DNA of 64,000 nt, from the NCBI RefSeq assembly GCF_014649835.1, contig NZ_BMTU01000009.1, positions 186,001 to 250,000 of the forward strand, given 5' to 3'. The DNA is from Streptomyces pilosus (lineage in GTDB: Bacteria > Actinomycetota > Actinomycetes > Streptomycetales > Streptomycetaceae). Under the pieces are notes generated by a model. That model was not told the DNA's origin. It made no database searches and was given only the letters and a program-made list of their open reading frames with translations. The position numbers and the translations under genes were made by a program. Below, piece by piece: positions 34,947 to 44,660 of the stretch; the first letter of the stretch is position 1; the number at the start of each line of letters is the position of its first letter.

Positions 34947-37865
34947 TCACTTGATCGAGCACTCCTTCACGTCGAGCGGTGCGGTGTCGCCCGCCGGTCT
35001 GCTGCACAGGACCTCCGCCTTCGAGACGCCCTCCGGCGTCCTGCGGACCCGTGCGAGGACGATGCTGTGGCCGTGCCGTTCGCCGTACAGGGGCGCGTCG
35101 GTGAAGTCGATCGTTCCGGTGGCCATCCCGTCCAGCTTGACGCCCCTCAGGTTGATCCAGGTCGCGGCACGGCTCTGACGTACGTCACCGAGGCTGGCCG
35201 CCCAGTACAGCGCGCGTGTCGCGTCGTGGGCGAGGGCCGTCTGGCCGCTGGCGAAGTCGGGCGCGTCGTACGTGGCCTCCCCCTCCGCCAGCCAGGGGAG
35301 GTGCTCGGCCGCGTCCTGGTAGAAGGCGGTGCCGGACGCCGCCTCGCGCAGCTCGGCCAGGGCGGCGTGGTACAGCGTGATCCGGGGTGCGACGCCGTCC
35401 CGGCCGCCCGTGCCGGAGAACTTGGCCTTGCTCAGGTCGTCACCGGTGAGGATCGAGATCTGCCTGTTCGCGCAGCCGGGTTCGACGCCCAGCTGGGTCA
35501 TCAGCGGCCCGATGTCCTCGACGCGTCCGGCGAAGTAGATCACCGACGGCACGGTCTCGCCGCGGCAGATGCTCTCCGCGTGCAGCCGGAGCTCGGGCTT
35601 GCCGTTCGCCACGCGGTAGGTCCGCGCGGGCAGCAGCCGGAAGCCCTCACGGCTCAGCATCTCCCCGCCGTACAGGGCCTGCTCGCTGGTGTAACGGTCC
35701 TGCGAGTCCTCCGTGTCGCGGGCCAGTACCAGGGCCTGGGGAGCGCCGGCCCGGCCGCGCAACTGCCGGGCGACGAGACCGAGCGCTTCCGCCTGGTGCT
35801 CGTCGGGAGCCGCGAGACTGAACCAGTTGGAGAACTCCTTCGGCAGGTAGGTCGCCGAATTGGTGCCGGAGACGACGGGGAGTCCCGCCGCGTGCAGCCG
35901 GCGCGACACGTCGGGGCTGCTCTGCAGGTCACGGCCGAAGCCGACGACGCCGACGACGGTCGGGTCGCGGTCGGCGTACTCGGCGATCGCGTCGGCCGTG
36001 ACGCGCTGGTGCCCCATGTCCGCCCCGCCGTTGGCGAGCAGCACCCGCAGTTTCACCCGGTAGTTCTCGTTGACGACGCGCTGGGCGAGGTAGACGCCGG
36101 CCAACTCCTCGACGCCCTTGACCAGGGACGGGTCCACCGGGGACGAGCTCAGCGGACCCGCGTACACCACCGTGACGTAGGCCTCCGGATGGTCGCGCAG
36201 CACCTCGACGTTCTCCGTGTGCACCAGCTCCTCCAGCCGGCGCAGCCTCCCGTCCTCCTCGTCGGCTCCGCCGGAGAGGTGAGCGCCGAACCGCACGTCT
36301 CCGGCGGCTATGCCGACGCACTCCGTGCCGCCTCCGGGCGCGGGCCGCAGCTCGGTGTCGCGGTCGGCGGTCAGCAGACCCGCCGAGCAGTACGTCCGGT
36401 GCAGGTCGCGGGCGTGGACGACGCCGACGGTGGCGGCGAGGGCGAGCACCACGACCAGGCTGTACACGGACCACACGACCCGGGCCACGGACGGCCGGTG
36501 CGCGGCCCTGACGCACCGCCAGTCCGTCTGGCGCAGTTGCACCAGCTCGTCGCGGGGCAGCGGGATCCTGAGGACCCACGGCAGGGCGTTGGTCCGGCTC
36601 GGCGACTGATCGGCCCGGAGGTTCCCGGCCCATTCGTCGTACCAGTGCCGCAGTCGCTGCTGCAGGCGCGAGGGCCCGGAGCGGAGCGGGGGCTGCGGCT
36701 GCGGTCGGTTGACCGGCGGGTCTCCGTCCGCACCCCGGTCGAGCAGTGCCGCGTCGCCCGCCGCCACGCCCGCCACGACCAGCAGCGGGTCGAGTTCGCT
36801 GCGCCGGCTGCGGACGTCACTGACCGCCCTGATCAGCTCGATGCCCCCGTTCTCCCGGCCCGCCCGGCGCAGCAACAGCACCGGCGGCCGGGTCCGCTTC
36901 AGCCCCCGAAGGTCCCAGCTGCCGCGCCGGTGGCTGTCCCGCAGGTCCTCGAAGAGCGCCAGCACGTACAACTGGAGGGGGAACGGGCCGCCCTCGCGCA
37001 TCGCCTCGGACACGTCGTAGGCGCGGGCCGCTATGGCCCGCCAGGAACGCACCGGCCGCAGGAGCCGCACGCTGGTCGGCCGGCGGCGGGCGGCGGACTG
37101 GAGGAACGTCGTGGTCAGGAACCACCGGCTCTCCCTGCGCAGCCACAGGAAGAGGGGGGCGCGCCCGGGGACGTGGTTCAGTCCGGCGAGCAGGACCATC
37201 AGGCCGATGCCCGCCAGGACGGCGACGTACCACTCGGGACGGGTGAGCAGCGCGGTGAACGCCCCCAGGACACCCATGGGGAGGAACTGCTGCACGTCGT
37301 TGAGGAGCACCTGCCGGTTGCGGCGCGAGGGTCTGCGGGGGCGCCAGCGCTGCCGGGCGAGGATGCGCAGCAGGTGCGCCTGGGCCTGCTCCCGCTGGGC
37401 GTTCCCGTCCGGCGTGCCGGCCGGGGCGGTGGGCCAGTGTTCGCGCATCTCGTCGTCGTCGGTGGCCTCCTGGAGTGCGCGGACGAGACCCAGGCGGGGG
37501 AAGGAGTAGGGCCGGTAGACGGCGGAACGGTCGCCCCACTTCCGGGAGTCGCCGAGGTCGCGCAGGAGCCGCACGGCCTGGGCGGTGGGGTCGAGATCTC
37601 CCGGCTGCGGTTCGGTCGAGGCGACGGCCAGGCGCGTACCGTGGCGCTGCTGCCCTTCGCGCAGTTCGTCGACGAGTTCGGTGACGCGGTCGTCGTCGGC
37701 GGAGTCCTCCGCGTGCAGCACGATCACCGGCATGGGAGGATCGCCGGCCCGGAAGTCCTGGATCAGCGACTCCAGTTGTCGCTGGACGTCGATCCCCGCC
37801 CCCGTCGACATGCCCGGGTGACCGCCCGGGCAGTCCTGAGGGAAAAAATGGTCGTGGCCGTGCAT
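34947..37865 (-). CDS. Membrane sensor: STAND-like cytoplasmic part plus type-1 periplasmic-binding domain
   Basis: 972 residues. The N-terminal ~170 residues ('PVIVLHAEDSADDDRVTELVDELR', 'YRPYSFPRLGLVRALQEATDD') look like an alpha/beta ATPase-type domain without a Walker A motif, possibly an inactive STAND. Hydrophobic segments near 195-240 and 464-487 ('VVWSVYSLVVVLALAATVGVV') flank a cytoplasmic region. The C-terminal ~480 residues form a type-1 periplasmic-binding fold ('VTVVYAGPLSSS', 'DPTVVGVVGFGRDLQSSP', 'LPVVSGTNSATYL', 'SVIYFAGRVEDIGPLM'), as in branched-chain amino-acid receptors, but fused to the membrane. No ABC permease genes are near. I start at ATG 37865. Homologues are commonly labelled ABC substrate-binding proteins; a receptor role seems likelier. 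Confidence 0.8.
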   Translation of the reverse strand: MHGHDHFFPQDCPGGHPGMSTGAGIDVQRQLESLIQDFRAGDPPMPVIVLHAEDSADDDRVTELVDELREGQQRHGTRLAVASTEPQPGDLDPTAQAVRLLRDLGDSRKWGDRSAVYRPYSFPRLGLVRALQEATDDDEMREHWPTAPAGTPDGNAQREQAQAHLLRILARQRWRPRRPSRRNRQVLLNDVQQFLPMGVLGAFTALLTRPEWYVAVLAGIGLMVLLAGLNHVPGRAPLFLWLRRESRWFLTTTFLQSAARRRPTSVRLLRPVRSWRAIAARAYDVSEAMREGGPFPLQLYVLALFEDLRDSHRRGSWDLRGLKRTRPPVLLLRRAGRENGGIELIRAVSDVRSRRSELDPLLVVAGVAAGDAALLDRGADGDPPVNRPQPQPPLRSGPSRLQQRLRHWYDEWAGNLRADQSPSRTNALPWVLRIPLPRDELVQLRQTDWRCVRAAHRPSVARVVWSVYSLVVVLALAATVGVVHARDLHRTYCSAGLLTADRDTELRPAPGGGTECVGIAAGDVRFGAHLSGGADEEDGRLRRLEELVHTENVEVLRDHPEAYVTVVYAGPLSSSPVDPSLVKGVEELAGVYLAQRVVNENYRVKLRVLLANGGADMGHQRVTADAIAEYADRDPTVVGVVGFGRDLQSSPDVSRRLHAAGLPVVSGTNSATYLPKEFSNWFSLAAPDEHQAEALGLVARQLRGRAGAPQALVLARDTEDSQDRYTSEQALYGGEMLSREGFRLLPARTYRVANGKPELRLHAESICRGETVPSVIYFAGRVEDIGPLMTQLGVEPGCANRQISILTGDDLSKAKFSGTGGRDGVAPRITLYHAALAELREAASGTAFYQDAAEHLPWLAEGEATYDAPDFASGQTALAHDATRALYWAASLGDVRQSRAATWINLRGVKLDGMATGTIDFTDAPLYGERHGHSIVLARVRRTPEGVSKAEVLCSRPAGDTAPLDVKECSIK

Positions 37866-38447
37866 GGACACCCCCCGTGGTCGTCCGACACATGTGTCAC
37901 AAGCGCCTTGCGAGGATAGCGCCCGCCCCTGACAACCGCGCCTGGTGAAAAGGCGATTCGTCGCGGTGGTGGTGCTGTTCGCCGCGGTGGTGCCGCTGTC
38001 GGCGGACATCGCGGTGAGGTGCCGGCTGCCCCGTGAGTCCGGCCGCGCCGGGCGACCCCGCCGACGTGACACACGGCCGTTTCCCGGCAGCGGCGCGGCA
38101 TCCTCGCGCACACGGCGTCGCGGCGCGGTCACGGCGTCGCGGCCACCGGTGGCCGGACGGGCCCGCGCGGCCCCGCGCGGCCCACCGGAGGTGGACGCGG
38201 CGGTGAAGGTGAGGTACCGGCGCGACCACGCAGGCGACTCCTCCAGTGCACCGCGCCGACCTCACGCATCGGGGGACCGCGAGTCCGGCCCTCCCCGGCT
38301 CGCCGCCGTCGTTCATTGGTCCGCCCGGGGCACTCCACCACCCGGTCGCGACGGTGGCCGTGCGACCCGCCGCGAACGGCCACAGGATGGGCCGTGATGC
38401 CGACCGGCGGACCGATCGGTACCGGTCGGACGCGAAGGAGGCCCGGG
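37866..38447. other. Divergent intergenic region, 582 bp
   Basis: No convincing gene. A plus-strand frame from GTG 37944 begins with a signal-peptide-like segment (Lys-Arg-Arg then 15 hydrophobic residues) but degenerates into Arg/Pro-rich sequence, and there is no ribosome-binding site. Confidence 0.35.
38412..38429. promoter_or_regulatory. 18-bp imperfect palindrome upstream of betB
   Basis: CCGATCGGTACCGGTCGG, symmetric around GGTACC with one mismatched pair. It ends 18 bp before the betB ATG and just before the AAGGAG site, so a bound repressor could block initiation. The bound regulator is not encoded in the window. Confidence 0.5.
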
Positions 38448-39914
38448 ATGGGCGAGCTGTACATCGACGGCGAGTGGACGAGCGCGGCGGCCGGCGGACG
38501 ACGGGACGTGATCAACCCGTTCGACGCCTCCGTGGTCACCACCGTCGACGAGGCCGACGTCAGCGACGTGGACCGCGCGGTGCGCGCCGCCCGGCGTGCC
38601 TTCGTCGAGGAGGACTGGGCCGACGCCCCCACCCGCCGCCGCGCCGACGTCCTGCTGCGCGTCCACGACCTGCTGCTGCGCGACATCGACGAGATCGCCC
38701 GCACCGAGACCCTCGACACCGGGAAGACGCTGGCGGAGTCCCGCTTCGACGTGGAGGACGTGGCGAACGCCTTCCGCTACTTCGGGGAGCTCGCGGGCAA
38801 GGACGGCGGCCGGGTCGTGGACGTCGGACCGGACGTCCTCAGTCGCGTCGTCCACCAGCCCGTCGGCGTGTGCGCCCTCATCGCCCCCTGGAACTATCCG
38901 CTGCTCCAGGCCTCCTGGAAGGTCGCGCCGGCGCTCGCCGCGGGCAACACCTTCGTCCTCAAACCGAGCGAGACCACCCCGCTCACCACGATCATCATGA
39001 TCCGCCTGATCGAGGAGGCCGGCGCCCCGCGCGGCGTCGCCAACCTGGTGCTCGGCTCCGGAGCCACCGTCGGCGCGGCCATGACCGCCCACCCGGAGGT
39101 CGACCTGGTGTCCTTCACCGGGGGCCTGGCCACCGGACGGGCCATCATGGCCGCCGCCGCCGAGGGGCCGAAGAACATCGCCCTGGAACTGGGCGGCAAG
39201 AACCCCAACATCGTCTTCGAGGACGCCGACTTCGACGCCGCCGTCGACTACGGGCTCGACGCCGCCTTCCTGCACGCCGGACAGGTCTGTTCCGCCGGCT
39301 CGCGCCTGCTCGTCCAGGACTCCCTGCACGACCGGTTCGTCGACGCCCTCGCCGCACGGGCCCGGGCGATCCGCCTCGGCAACGGCATGGACGAGGGCAC
39401 CGAGAGCGGCCCGCTCAGCTCCGCCGAGCACCGCGACAAGGTCGAACGCCACATCGCCGCCGCGCGGGAGGAGGGGGCACGGCTCGTCACCGGCGGCACC
39501 CGCCCCGACGATCCCGCGCTCGGCCGTGGCTTCTTCCTGCTGCCGACGATCTTCGCCGACTGCGACAAGTCCATGAGCATCGTGCAGGAGGAGGTCTTCG
39601 GCCCGGTGGTCACCGTCGAGCGGTTCCGCACCGAGGACGAGGCCGTGGAACTGGCCAACGACACCCGCTACGGCCTGGCCGGCGGCGTGTGGACCTCCGA
39701 TGCGAGCCGCGCCCAGCGGGTCGCCCAGCGGCTGCGGCACGGCACCGTGTGGATCAACGACTTCCACCCCTACGTGCCCCAGGCCGAGTGGGGTGGCTTC
39801 GGCCGCTCCGGTGTCGGCCGGGAGCTCGGCCCCACCGGCCTGCGCGAGTACCAGGAAGCGAAGCACATCTACCAGAACCTCTCCCCGGCGCCCTCCGGCT
39901 GGTTCAAGGGCTGA
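38448..39914 (+). CDS. betB: Betaine aldehyde dehydrogenase
   Basis: 488-residue aldehyde dehydrogenase. Motifs: 'ALIAPWNYPLLQASWKVAPAL', 'LKPSETTPLT', NAD-binding 'SFTGGLATG', catalytic Glu247 in 'LELGGKNPN', nucleophile Cys281 in 'GQVCSAGSR', and 'EEVFGPVVTV'. It oxidises betaine aldehyde to glycine betaine with NAD(P)+. Assignment within the large ALDH family rests on context: a GMC choline-oxidase-type gene and a BCCT transporter follow on the same strand. Start ATG 38448 has AAGGAG 7 nt upstream. The product is an osmoprotectant, so osmotic or choline control is expected. Confidence 0.9.
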   Translation: MGELYIDGEWTSAAAGGRRDVINPFDASVVTTVDEADVSDVDRAVRAARRAFVEEDWADAPTRRRADVLLRVHDLLLRDIDEIARTETLDTGKTLAESRFDVEDVANAFRYFGELAGKDGGRVVDVGPDVLSRVVHQPVGVCALIAPWNYPLLQASWKVAPALAAGNTFVLKPSETTPLTTIIMIRLIEEAGAPRGVANLVLGSGATVGAAMTAHPEVDLVSFTGGLATGRAIMAAAAEGPKNIALELGGKNPNIVFEDADFDAAVDYGLDAAFLHAGQVCSAGSRLLVQDSLHDRFVDALAARARAIRLGNGMDEGTESGPLSSAEHRDKVERHIAAAREEGARLVTGGTRPDDPALGRGFFLLPTIFADCDKSMSIVQEEVFGPVVTVERFRTEDEAVELANDTRYGLAGGVWTSDASRAQRVAQRLRHGTVWINDFHPYVPQAEWGGFGRSGVGRELGPTGLREYQEAKHIYQNLSPAPSGWFKG

Positions 39915-40035
39915 CCGGGCGCGGCGGCACCGACCGGGCGCGGTGCGAGACCGTGCGCCACACCCCTCACCCGCCACCGTCCGGCGGCCCCCGCCACCAT
40001 CCGACGGCCTCGACGGCACCGAAGAAAGGCACCCC

Positions 40036-41595
40036 ATGGTCTCCACGACCCCGCACGGCGCCGAGTCCTCCTACGACTACGTCATCGTCGGTGGCGGCAC
40101 CGCCGGCTGCGTCCTCGCCGCCCGGCTCAGCGAGGACCCCGACTGCCGCGTCTGCGTCGTCGAGGGCGGCCCCAGCGACGTCGGTGACGACCGCATCCTG
40201 CGCCTGCGCAACTGGATCAACCTGCTCGGTACCGAGTTCGACTACGGCTACACCACCGTCGAACAGCCGCGCGGCAACTCCCACATCCTGCACTCACGGG
40301 CCCGCGTGCTCGGCGGATGCTCCTCCCACAACACGCTGATCAGCTTCCTGCCGCTGCCGCAGGACCTCGACGACTGGGTGGCCCACGGCTGCGAGGGCTG
40401 GGACCCGGCGACGATCCTGCCGTACCGCGACCGGCTGCAGACCAAGATCGTCCCGGTGGCGGAGGCCGACCGCAACCCCATCGCCAAGGACTTCGTCACC
40501 GCCGCAGCCCGCGCCACCGGCGTGCCCGTCGTCGACGACTTCAACGCCGAACCCTTCGCCGACGGCACCGGCTTTTTCTCCCTGGCCTACGAACCGGAGG
40601 GCAACCTGCGCTCCTCCGCCTCCGTCGCCTACCTCCACCCCGTCCTGGGCCGCCCCAACCTCACCCTCCTGCTGGAGACCTGGGCCCACCGGCTGCTCAC
40701 CGACGAGTCGGGCCGGCTGACCCGCGTCGCCGTCCGCGGTGCCGACGGCGAACCGGCCACCGTGCGCGCCGAACGCGAACTGCTGCTGTGCGCCGGGGCG
40801 ATCGACACCCCGCGCCTGCTGCTGCTGTCCGGCATCGGCCCGGCCGACGACCTGCGCCGCCTCGGCATCGACGTGCACCTCGACCTGCCCGGCGTGGGGG
40901 AGAACCTGCTGGACCACCCCGAGTCCGTCATCGTCTGGGAGACCGAGGGCCCGCTGCCGCCCAACTCCGCGATGGACTCCGACGCCGGCCTGTTCCTGCG
41001 CATGGAGAAGGGACAGCCGCGCCCGGACCTGATGTTCCACTTCTACCAGGTGCCGTTCACCGTCAACACCGAACGCCTGGGCTACCCCGTCCCGGAGCAC
41101 GGGGTGTGCATGACGCCGAACGTACCGCGCGCCCGCTCCACCGGCCGGATGTGGCTGCGGAGTTCCAACCCGGTCGAGCATCCCGCCCTGGACTTCCGGT
41201 ACTTCACCGACCCCGAGGGCCACGACGAGCGCACCGTCGTCGAAGGCCTGAAGGTGGCCCGGGAGATCGCCGCGACCGATCCGCTCCGCGGCTGGCTGCG
41301 CCGCGAGGTCGCGCCCGGCCCGGACGTCACCTCCGACGCCGGCCTGTCGGAGTACGGGCGCCGCGTGGCCCACACCGTCTACCACCCGGCGGGCACCTGC
41401 CGCATGGGCGCCGCGGACGATCCGCTGGCCGTCTGCGACCCCGGGCTGAGACTGCGCGGCGCCGAGGGCGTGCGCGTCGTCGACGCCTCGGTGTTCCCGA
41501 CGATGCCCACCATCAACCCCATGGTGACCGTCCTGCTCGCCGCCGAGCGCGCCGCCGACCTGCTCACCGGCCGGCCCGGGCCCGCCGGCCGGTAG
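40036..41595 (+). CDS. betA: GMC oxidoreductase, choline dehydrogenase type
   Basis: 519 residues. The FAD-binding N-terminus is 'YVIVGGGTAGCVLAARL', and GMC signature 1 is near 'SRARVLGGCSSHNTLI'. 'CAGAIDTPRLLLLSGIGP' is GMC signature 2, and the C-terminus has the active-site 'YHPAGTCRMG' (His) with 'DASVFPTMPTINPMVTVLLAAERAAD'. With betB upstream and a BCCT transporter downstream, the substrate is most likely choline, oxidised to betaine aldehyde. Sequence alone cannot distinguish choline dehydrogenase from related alcohol oxidases. It begins 121 bp after betB. Confidence 0.9.
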   Translation: MVSTTPHGAESSYDYVIVGGGTAGCVLAARLSEDPDCRVCVVEGGPSDVGDDRILRLRNWINLLGTEFDYGYTTVEQPRGNSHILHSRARVLGGCSSHNTLISFLPLPQDLDDWVAHGCEGWDPATILPYRDRLQTKIVPVAEADRNPIAKDFVTAAARATGVPVVDDFNAEPFADGTGFFSLAYEPEGNLRSSASVAYLHPVLGRPNLTLLLETWAHRLLTDESGRLTRVAVRGADGEPATVRAERELLLCAGAIDTPRLLLLSGIGPADDLRRLGIDVHLDLPGVGENLLDHPESVIVWETEGPLPPNSAMDSDAGLFLRMEKGQPRPDLMFHFYQVPFTVNTERLGYPVPEHGVCMTPNVPRARSTGRMWLRSSNPVEHPALDFRYFTDPEGHDERTVVEGLKVAREIAATDPLRGWLRREVAPGPDVTSDAGLSEYGRRVAHTVYHPAGTCRMGAADDPLAVCDPGLRLRGAEGVRVVDASVFPTMPTINPMVTVLLAAERAADLLTGRPGPAGR

Positions 41596-41713
41596 CCGCA
41601 CGGCGGCCGGTCCGCCGGATCCCCGCACGGCGGACCGGCGCCGGCCGGACGCCTCGAAAGCACCGCGCATCCGGCACTCGGCAGTCCGGACCCGGCGAAG
41701 GAGGAGGACGACT

Positions 41714-43840
41714 GTGTCGACCGCAGGAGACAAGGGATCCGGCACGGCGCCGGAGGAGACGACCCCGCAGGACGAGGAAGCCGGCCAGGTGCGGCTCAAA
41801 CCCGTCGTCTTCTTCGGGGCCGCCCTCCTCGTCCTCGCGATCTCGGTCTGGGCGATCATCACCCCGGACGGGGCGGAGGACGTCATCGGAGTGGCGGTCG
41901 GCAGGATCTCCCGCTGGTTCGGCTGGTACTACTTCGTCGCCGCGACCCTGTACCTGCTGTTCGTCGTGTTCATCGCCCTGTCCAAGTACGGCACGGTCAA
42001 GCTGGGCCCCAAGCACTCCAAGCCCGACTACGGGGTCTTCACCTGGGGGGCGATGCTGTTCGCGGCGGGCATCGGCATCGACCTGATGTTCTTCTCGGTC
42101 TCGGGGCCCGTCAGTCACTACCTCGCCCCGCCCCAGGGCGACCCGGAGACCCTCGAAGCCGCACGGCAGGCCGTCGTGTGGACCCTGTTCCACTACGGCA
42201 TCACCGGCTGGGGCATGTACGCGCTGATGGGCATGGCCCTCGGCTACTTCTCCTTCCGGTACCGGCTGCCCCTGGCGATCCGCTCCGCGCTGTACCCGAT
42301 CATCGGCCGCCGCATCCACGGACGGATCGGCGACACCGTCGACCTGGCGGCCATCATCGGCACGGTGTTCGGCATCGGTGTCACGCTCGGCATCGGCGTG
42401 GTGCAGCTGAACTACGGACTGAAGGTCCTCTTCGACGTGCCGGAGGGACTCGCCGCGCAGATCGGCCTGATCGTCGTCGCGGTGGCGATGGCCACCTTCT
42501 CCGCCGCGTCCGGCGTCGACAAGGGCATCCGCAGACTGTCCCAGCTCAACATCCTCCTCGCCGCCCTGCTGATGTTCTACATCCTGGTCGTCGGCGAACC
42601 GTTCCGCGTGCTCAACGCCGTGGTCCAGAACGTCGGCGACTACGTCAGCCGCTTCCCCTCGATGACGCTGAACACCTTCGCCTACGACCAGCCCACCGAA
42701 TGGCTGGACGCCTGGACGCTCTTCTTCTGGGCCTGGTGGATCGCCTGGGCGCCGTTCGTCGGGCTCTTCCTCGCCCGTATCTCCCGCGGCCGCACCCTGC
42801 GCGAGTTCATCGCGGCGACGCTGGTGATCCCGTTCCTCTTCACCGGTCTCTTCCTGGCGATCTTCGGCAACAGCGCCCTGTTCCTGGTGCGGGACGGGAA
42901 CAAGGAATTCGGCGAGACCGCCCTGAACGTCCCCGAACAGGGCTTCTACAGCCTGCTGGAGCAGTACCCGGGCTTCCTCTTCAGCGCCGGGCTCGCCACC
43001 TTCGTCGGCCTGCTGCTGTACGTCACCTCCGCCGACTCCGGAGCGCTGGTCATGGGCAACCTGAGCGCCGAACTGCCCACCCCGGTGACCGACGCGCCCA
43101 CCTGGCTGCGCATCTTCTGGGCCGTGGCGACAGGGCTGCTCACCCTCGCCATGCTCATCGTGGGCGGCGTGCAGGCCCTCACCAACGCCACCATCATCAT
43201 GGGGCTCCCGTTCTCCTTCGTGATGTTCCTGATCATGGCCGGGCTCTTCCTGGCCTTGCGCACCGAACGGATGAAGGCGGAGGCGCGGATCACCACCCTG
43301 CCCGGATCGCTCTCCGGGCGCATCGCCCACCACGGTCTGCCGGGAGCACCGACCTGGCAGCACCGTCTGGCCCGGTCGATGGCCTTCCCCGGCCGGCGGG
43401 CGGCCGCGCGCTTCGTCGACCAGGTGTGCCGCCCCGCCTTCCAGGAGGTCGCGGGGGAACTGCGGGAGGCGGGCTCGGACGCGGAGGTGCTGGAAGGGAC
43501 CGTGGAGGAGAACGGCCTCACCCACGTCGGCCTGCGCGTGCCGATCGGCACCAGCGACGAGTTCCTCTACGAGGTCTGGCCCGTGGAGATGCCGACCCCC
43601 GGGTTCGCCACCCGGTCGATCAGCCGGCACGACTCCTACGTGCGCTTCGAGGTCCGCCTCGCCGAGGGCAACCAGGACTACGACGTCATGGGGTACACCA
43701 GGGACCAGCTCATCGCCGACAGCCTCGACCAGTACGAACGGCACCTGGAGTACCTCCGGGTGCGCGACGAGGCGACCTCCCGCTCCAGCCTCCCCCACCA
43801 CCGGCCGGACGAGCCCGGCGCGCATCTGCCGGAGGCGTAG
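41714..43840 (+). CDS. betT: BCCT-family choline/betaine transporter with long C-terminal domain
   Basis: 708 residues, GTG start at 41714 behind GGAGGAGGA. The first ~510 residues hold 12 hydrophobic segments and the BCCT signature 'FFWAWWIAWAPFVGLFLARISRGR'; the Trp/aromatic box is in 'GITGWGMYALMGMALGYFSF'. These are ion-coupled uptake carriers for quaternary amines. The ~190-residue C-terminal hydrophilic tail ('RSISRHDSYVRFEVRLAEGNQDYDVMGYT') is the long type found in BetT, where it senses osmolarity. Gene order makes choline the expected substrate, feeding betA and betB. Confidence 0.9.
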   Translation: MSTAGDKGSGTAPEETTPQDEEAGQVRLKPVVFFGAALLVLAISVWAIITPDGAEDVIGVAVGRISRWFGWYYFVAATLYLLFVVFIALSKYGTVKLGPKHSKPDYGVFTWGAMLFAAGIGIDLMFFSVSGPVSHYLAPPQGDPETLEAARQAVVWTLFHYGITGWGMYALMGMALGYFSFRYRLPLAIRSALYPIIGRRIHGRIGDTVDLAAIIGTVFGIGVTLGIGVVQLNYGLKVLFDVPEGLAAQIGLIVVAVAMATFSAASGVDKGIRRLSQLNILLAALLMFYILVVGEPFRVLNAVVQNVGDYVSRFPSMTLNTFAYDQPTEWLDAWTLFFWAWWIAWAPFVGLFLARISRGRTLREFIAATLVIPFLFTGLFLAIFGNSALFLVRDGNKEFGETALNVPEQGFYSLLEQYPGFLFSAGLATFVGLLLYVTSADSGALVMGNLSAELPTPVTDAPTWLRIFWAVATGLLTLAMLIVGGVQALTNATIIMGLPFSFVMFLIMAGLFLALRTERMKAEARITTLPGSLSGRIAHHGLPGAPTWQHRLARSMAFPGRRAAARFVDQVCRPAFQEVAGELREAGSDAEVLEGTVEENGLTHVGLRVPIGTSDEFLYEVWPVEMPTPGFATRSISRHDSYVRFEVRLAEGNQDYDVMGYTRDQLIADSLDQYERHLEYLRVRDEATSRSSLPHHRPDEPGAHLPEA

Positions 43841-43890
43841 GGAGGCACCCGTCCGGCGCCGTCGGCCGGCTCCCCGTCAGCGGGCGTCCG

Positions 43891-44484
43891 TCACGCCTCG
43901 ACGCGGGGCACCGGCCGGGTGAGGTCCGGGTCGCCGAACTCGGCGCGCAGGTCGTGGAAGGCGGTCACCTTGTCCTCACCGAAGCGGCGGACGTGGGAGG
44001 CGTACTCGTCGGGGGTGAGGTACCTCGACGGCCGCGACTTGGTGTGGAACTTGTCCGCGTACATCACCAGGCGCTCCTCCGGCGTCACCGCGAGGTAGTC
44101 GGCGGGCGGGAGGGGCAGCCCCTGGCTGATGACGTCGTGGCGGGTGAGGCCCACCCCGGTGTGGTGGGAGCAGAAGCGGCGCAGGGGCTCGGGGAAGCCT
44201 TCCGCCGCGAGGATCTCGTGGCCGAGGAGTCCGTGGCGGACGTAGTTCCGGTGGTCCAGGCGTCCGTCGTCGCCGTAGAGGCGGTAGACGCCGATGTCGT
44301 GCAGGAGGCAGCCCGCGCGGACCAGGTCGGCGTCGAGGTGCGCGAGGCCGGGTGTGGCGGCGAGGAGCTGTTCGGCGACGCCCCGGACGATCTCGCAGTG
44401 CGAGTGGACGAGGGCGAACGCCTCCGGGGTCGGCGCGTACTTCTCGTGCAGCGCACGGATGGCGTCGGGGTCCGGAATCTCCAT
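43891..44484 (-). CDS. HD-domain phosphohydrolase
   Basis: 197 residues from ATG 44484. The HD metal site is clear: first His in 'VHSHCEIVRGVAEQLL', His62-Asp63 in 'GCLLHDIGVYRLYG', then 'YVRHGLLGHEILAAEG' and 'FCSHHTGVGLTRHD', the latter resembling the extra His residues of multi-metal HD hydrolases. A later Asp in 'YADKFHTKS' completes the site. The YqeK/HDIG-like pattern suggests a nucleotide phosphohydrolase; the substrate is not visible. It is convergent with betT (50 bp). Confidence 0.88.
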   Translation of the reverse strand: MEIPDPDAIRALHEKYAPTPEAFALVHSHCEIVRGVAEQLLAATPGLAHLDADLVRAGCLLHDIGVYRLYGDDGRLDHRNYVRHGLLGHEILAAEGFPEPLRRFCSHHTGVGLTRHDVISQGLPLPPADYLAVTPEERLVMYADKFHTKSRPSRYLTPDEYASHVRRFGEDKVTAFHDLRAEFGDPDLTRPVPRVEA

Positions 44485-44660
44485 CGGGGGAGCGTAACAA
44501 CCGCCGGACGGGGCCGGGCGGGAAGTTCCCGCCGAGGGCCGGTTCACGCGATCAGGTGATGCTGCCCGACGGGGGCACGGGACGCCGTCGCGGGCCGTTC
44601 GAGCTGGTGACGGGACGTTCCGTCCCCTTCACACTTCTCCTCACGGTTCGGGGGCACATC

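Noticed and set aside
37944..38397. Possible small secreted protein from GTG 37944
   Set aside because: It begins like a signal peptide but has no ribosome-binding site, and after ~25 codons turns Arg/Pro-rich with poor codon bias.
41564..43825. A long antisense frame opposite the BCCT transporter
   Set aside because: Its Val/Gly/Asp/His-rich sequence is the complement of membrane-protein codons; the transporter signature lies on the plus strand.
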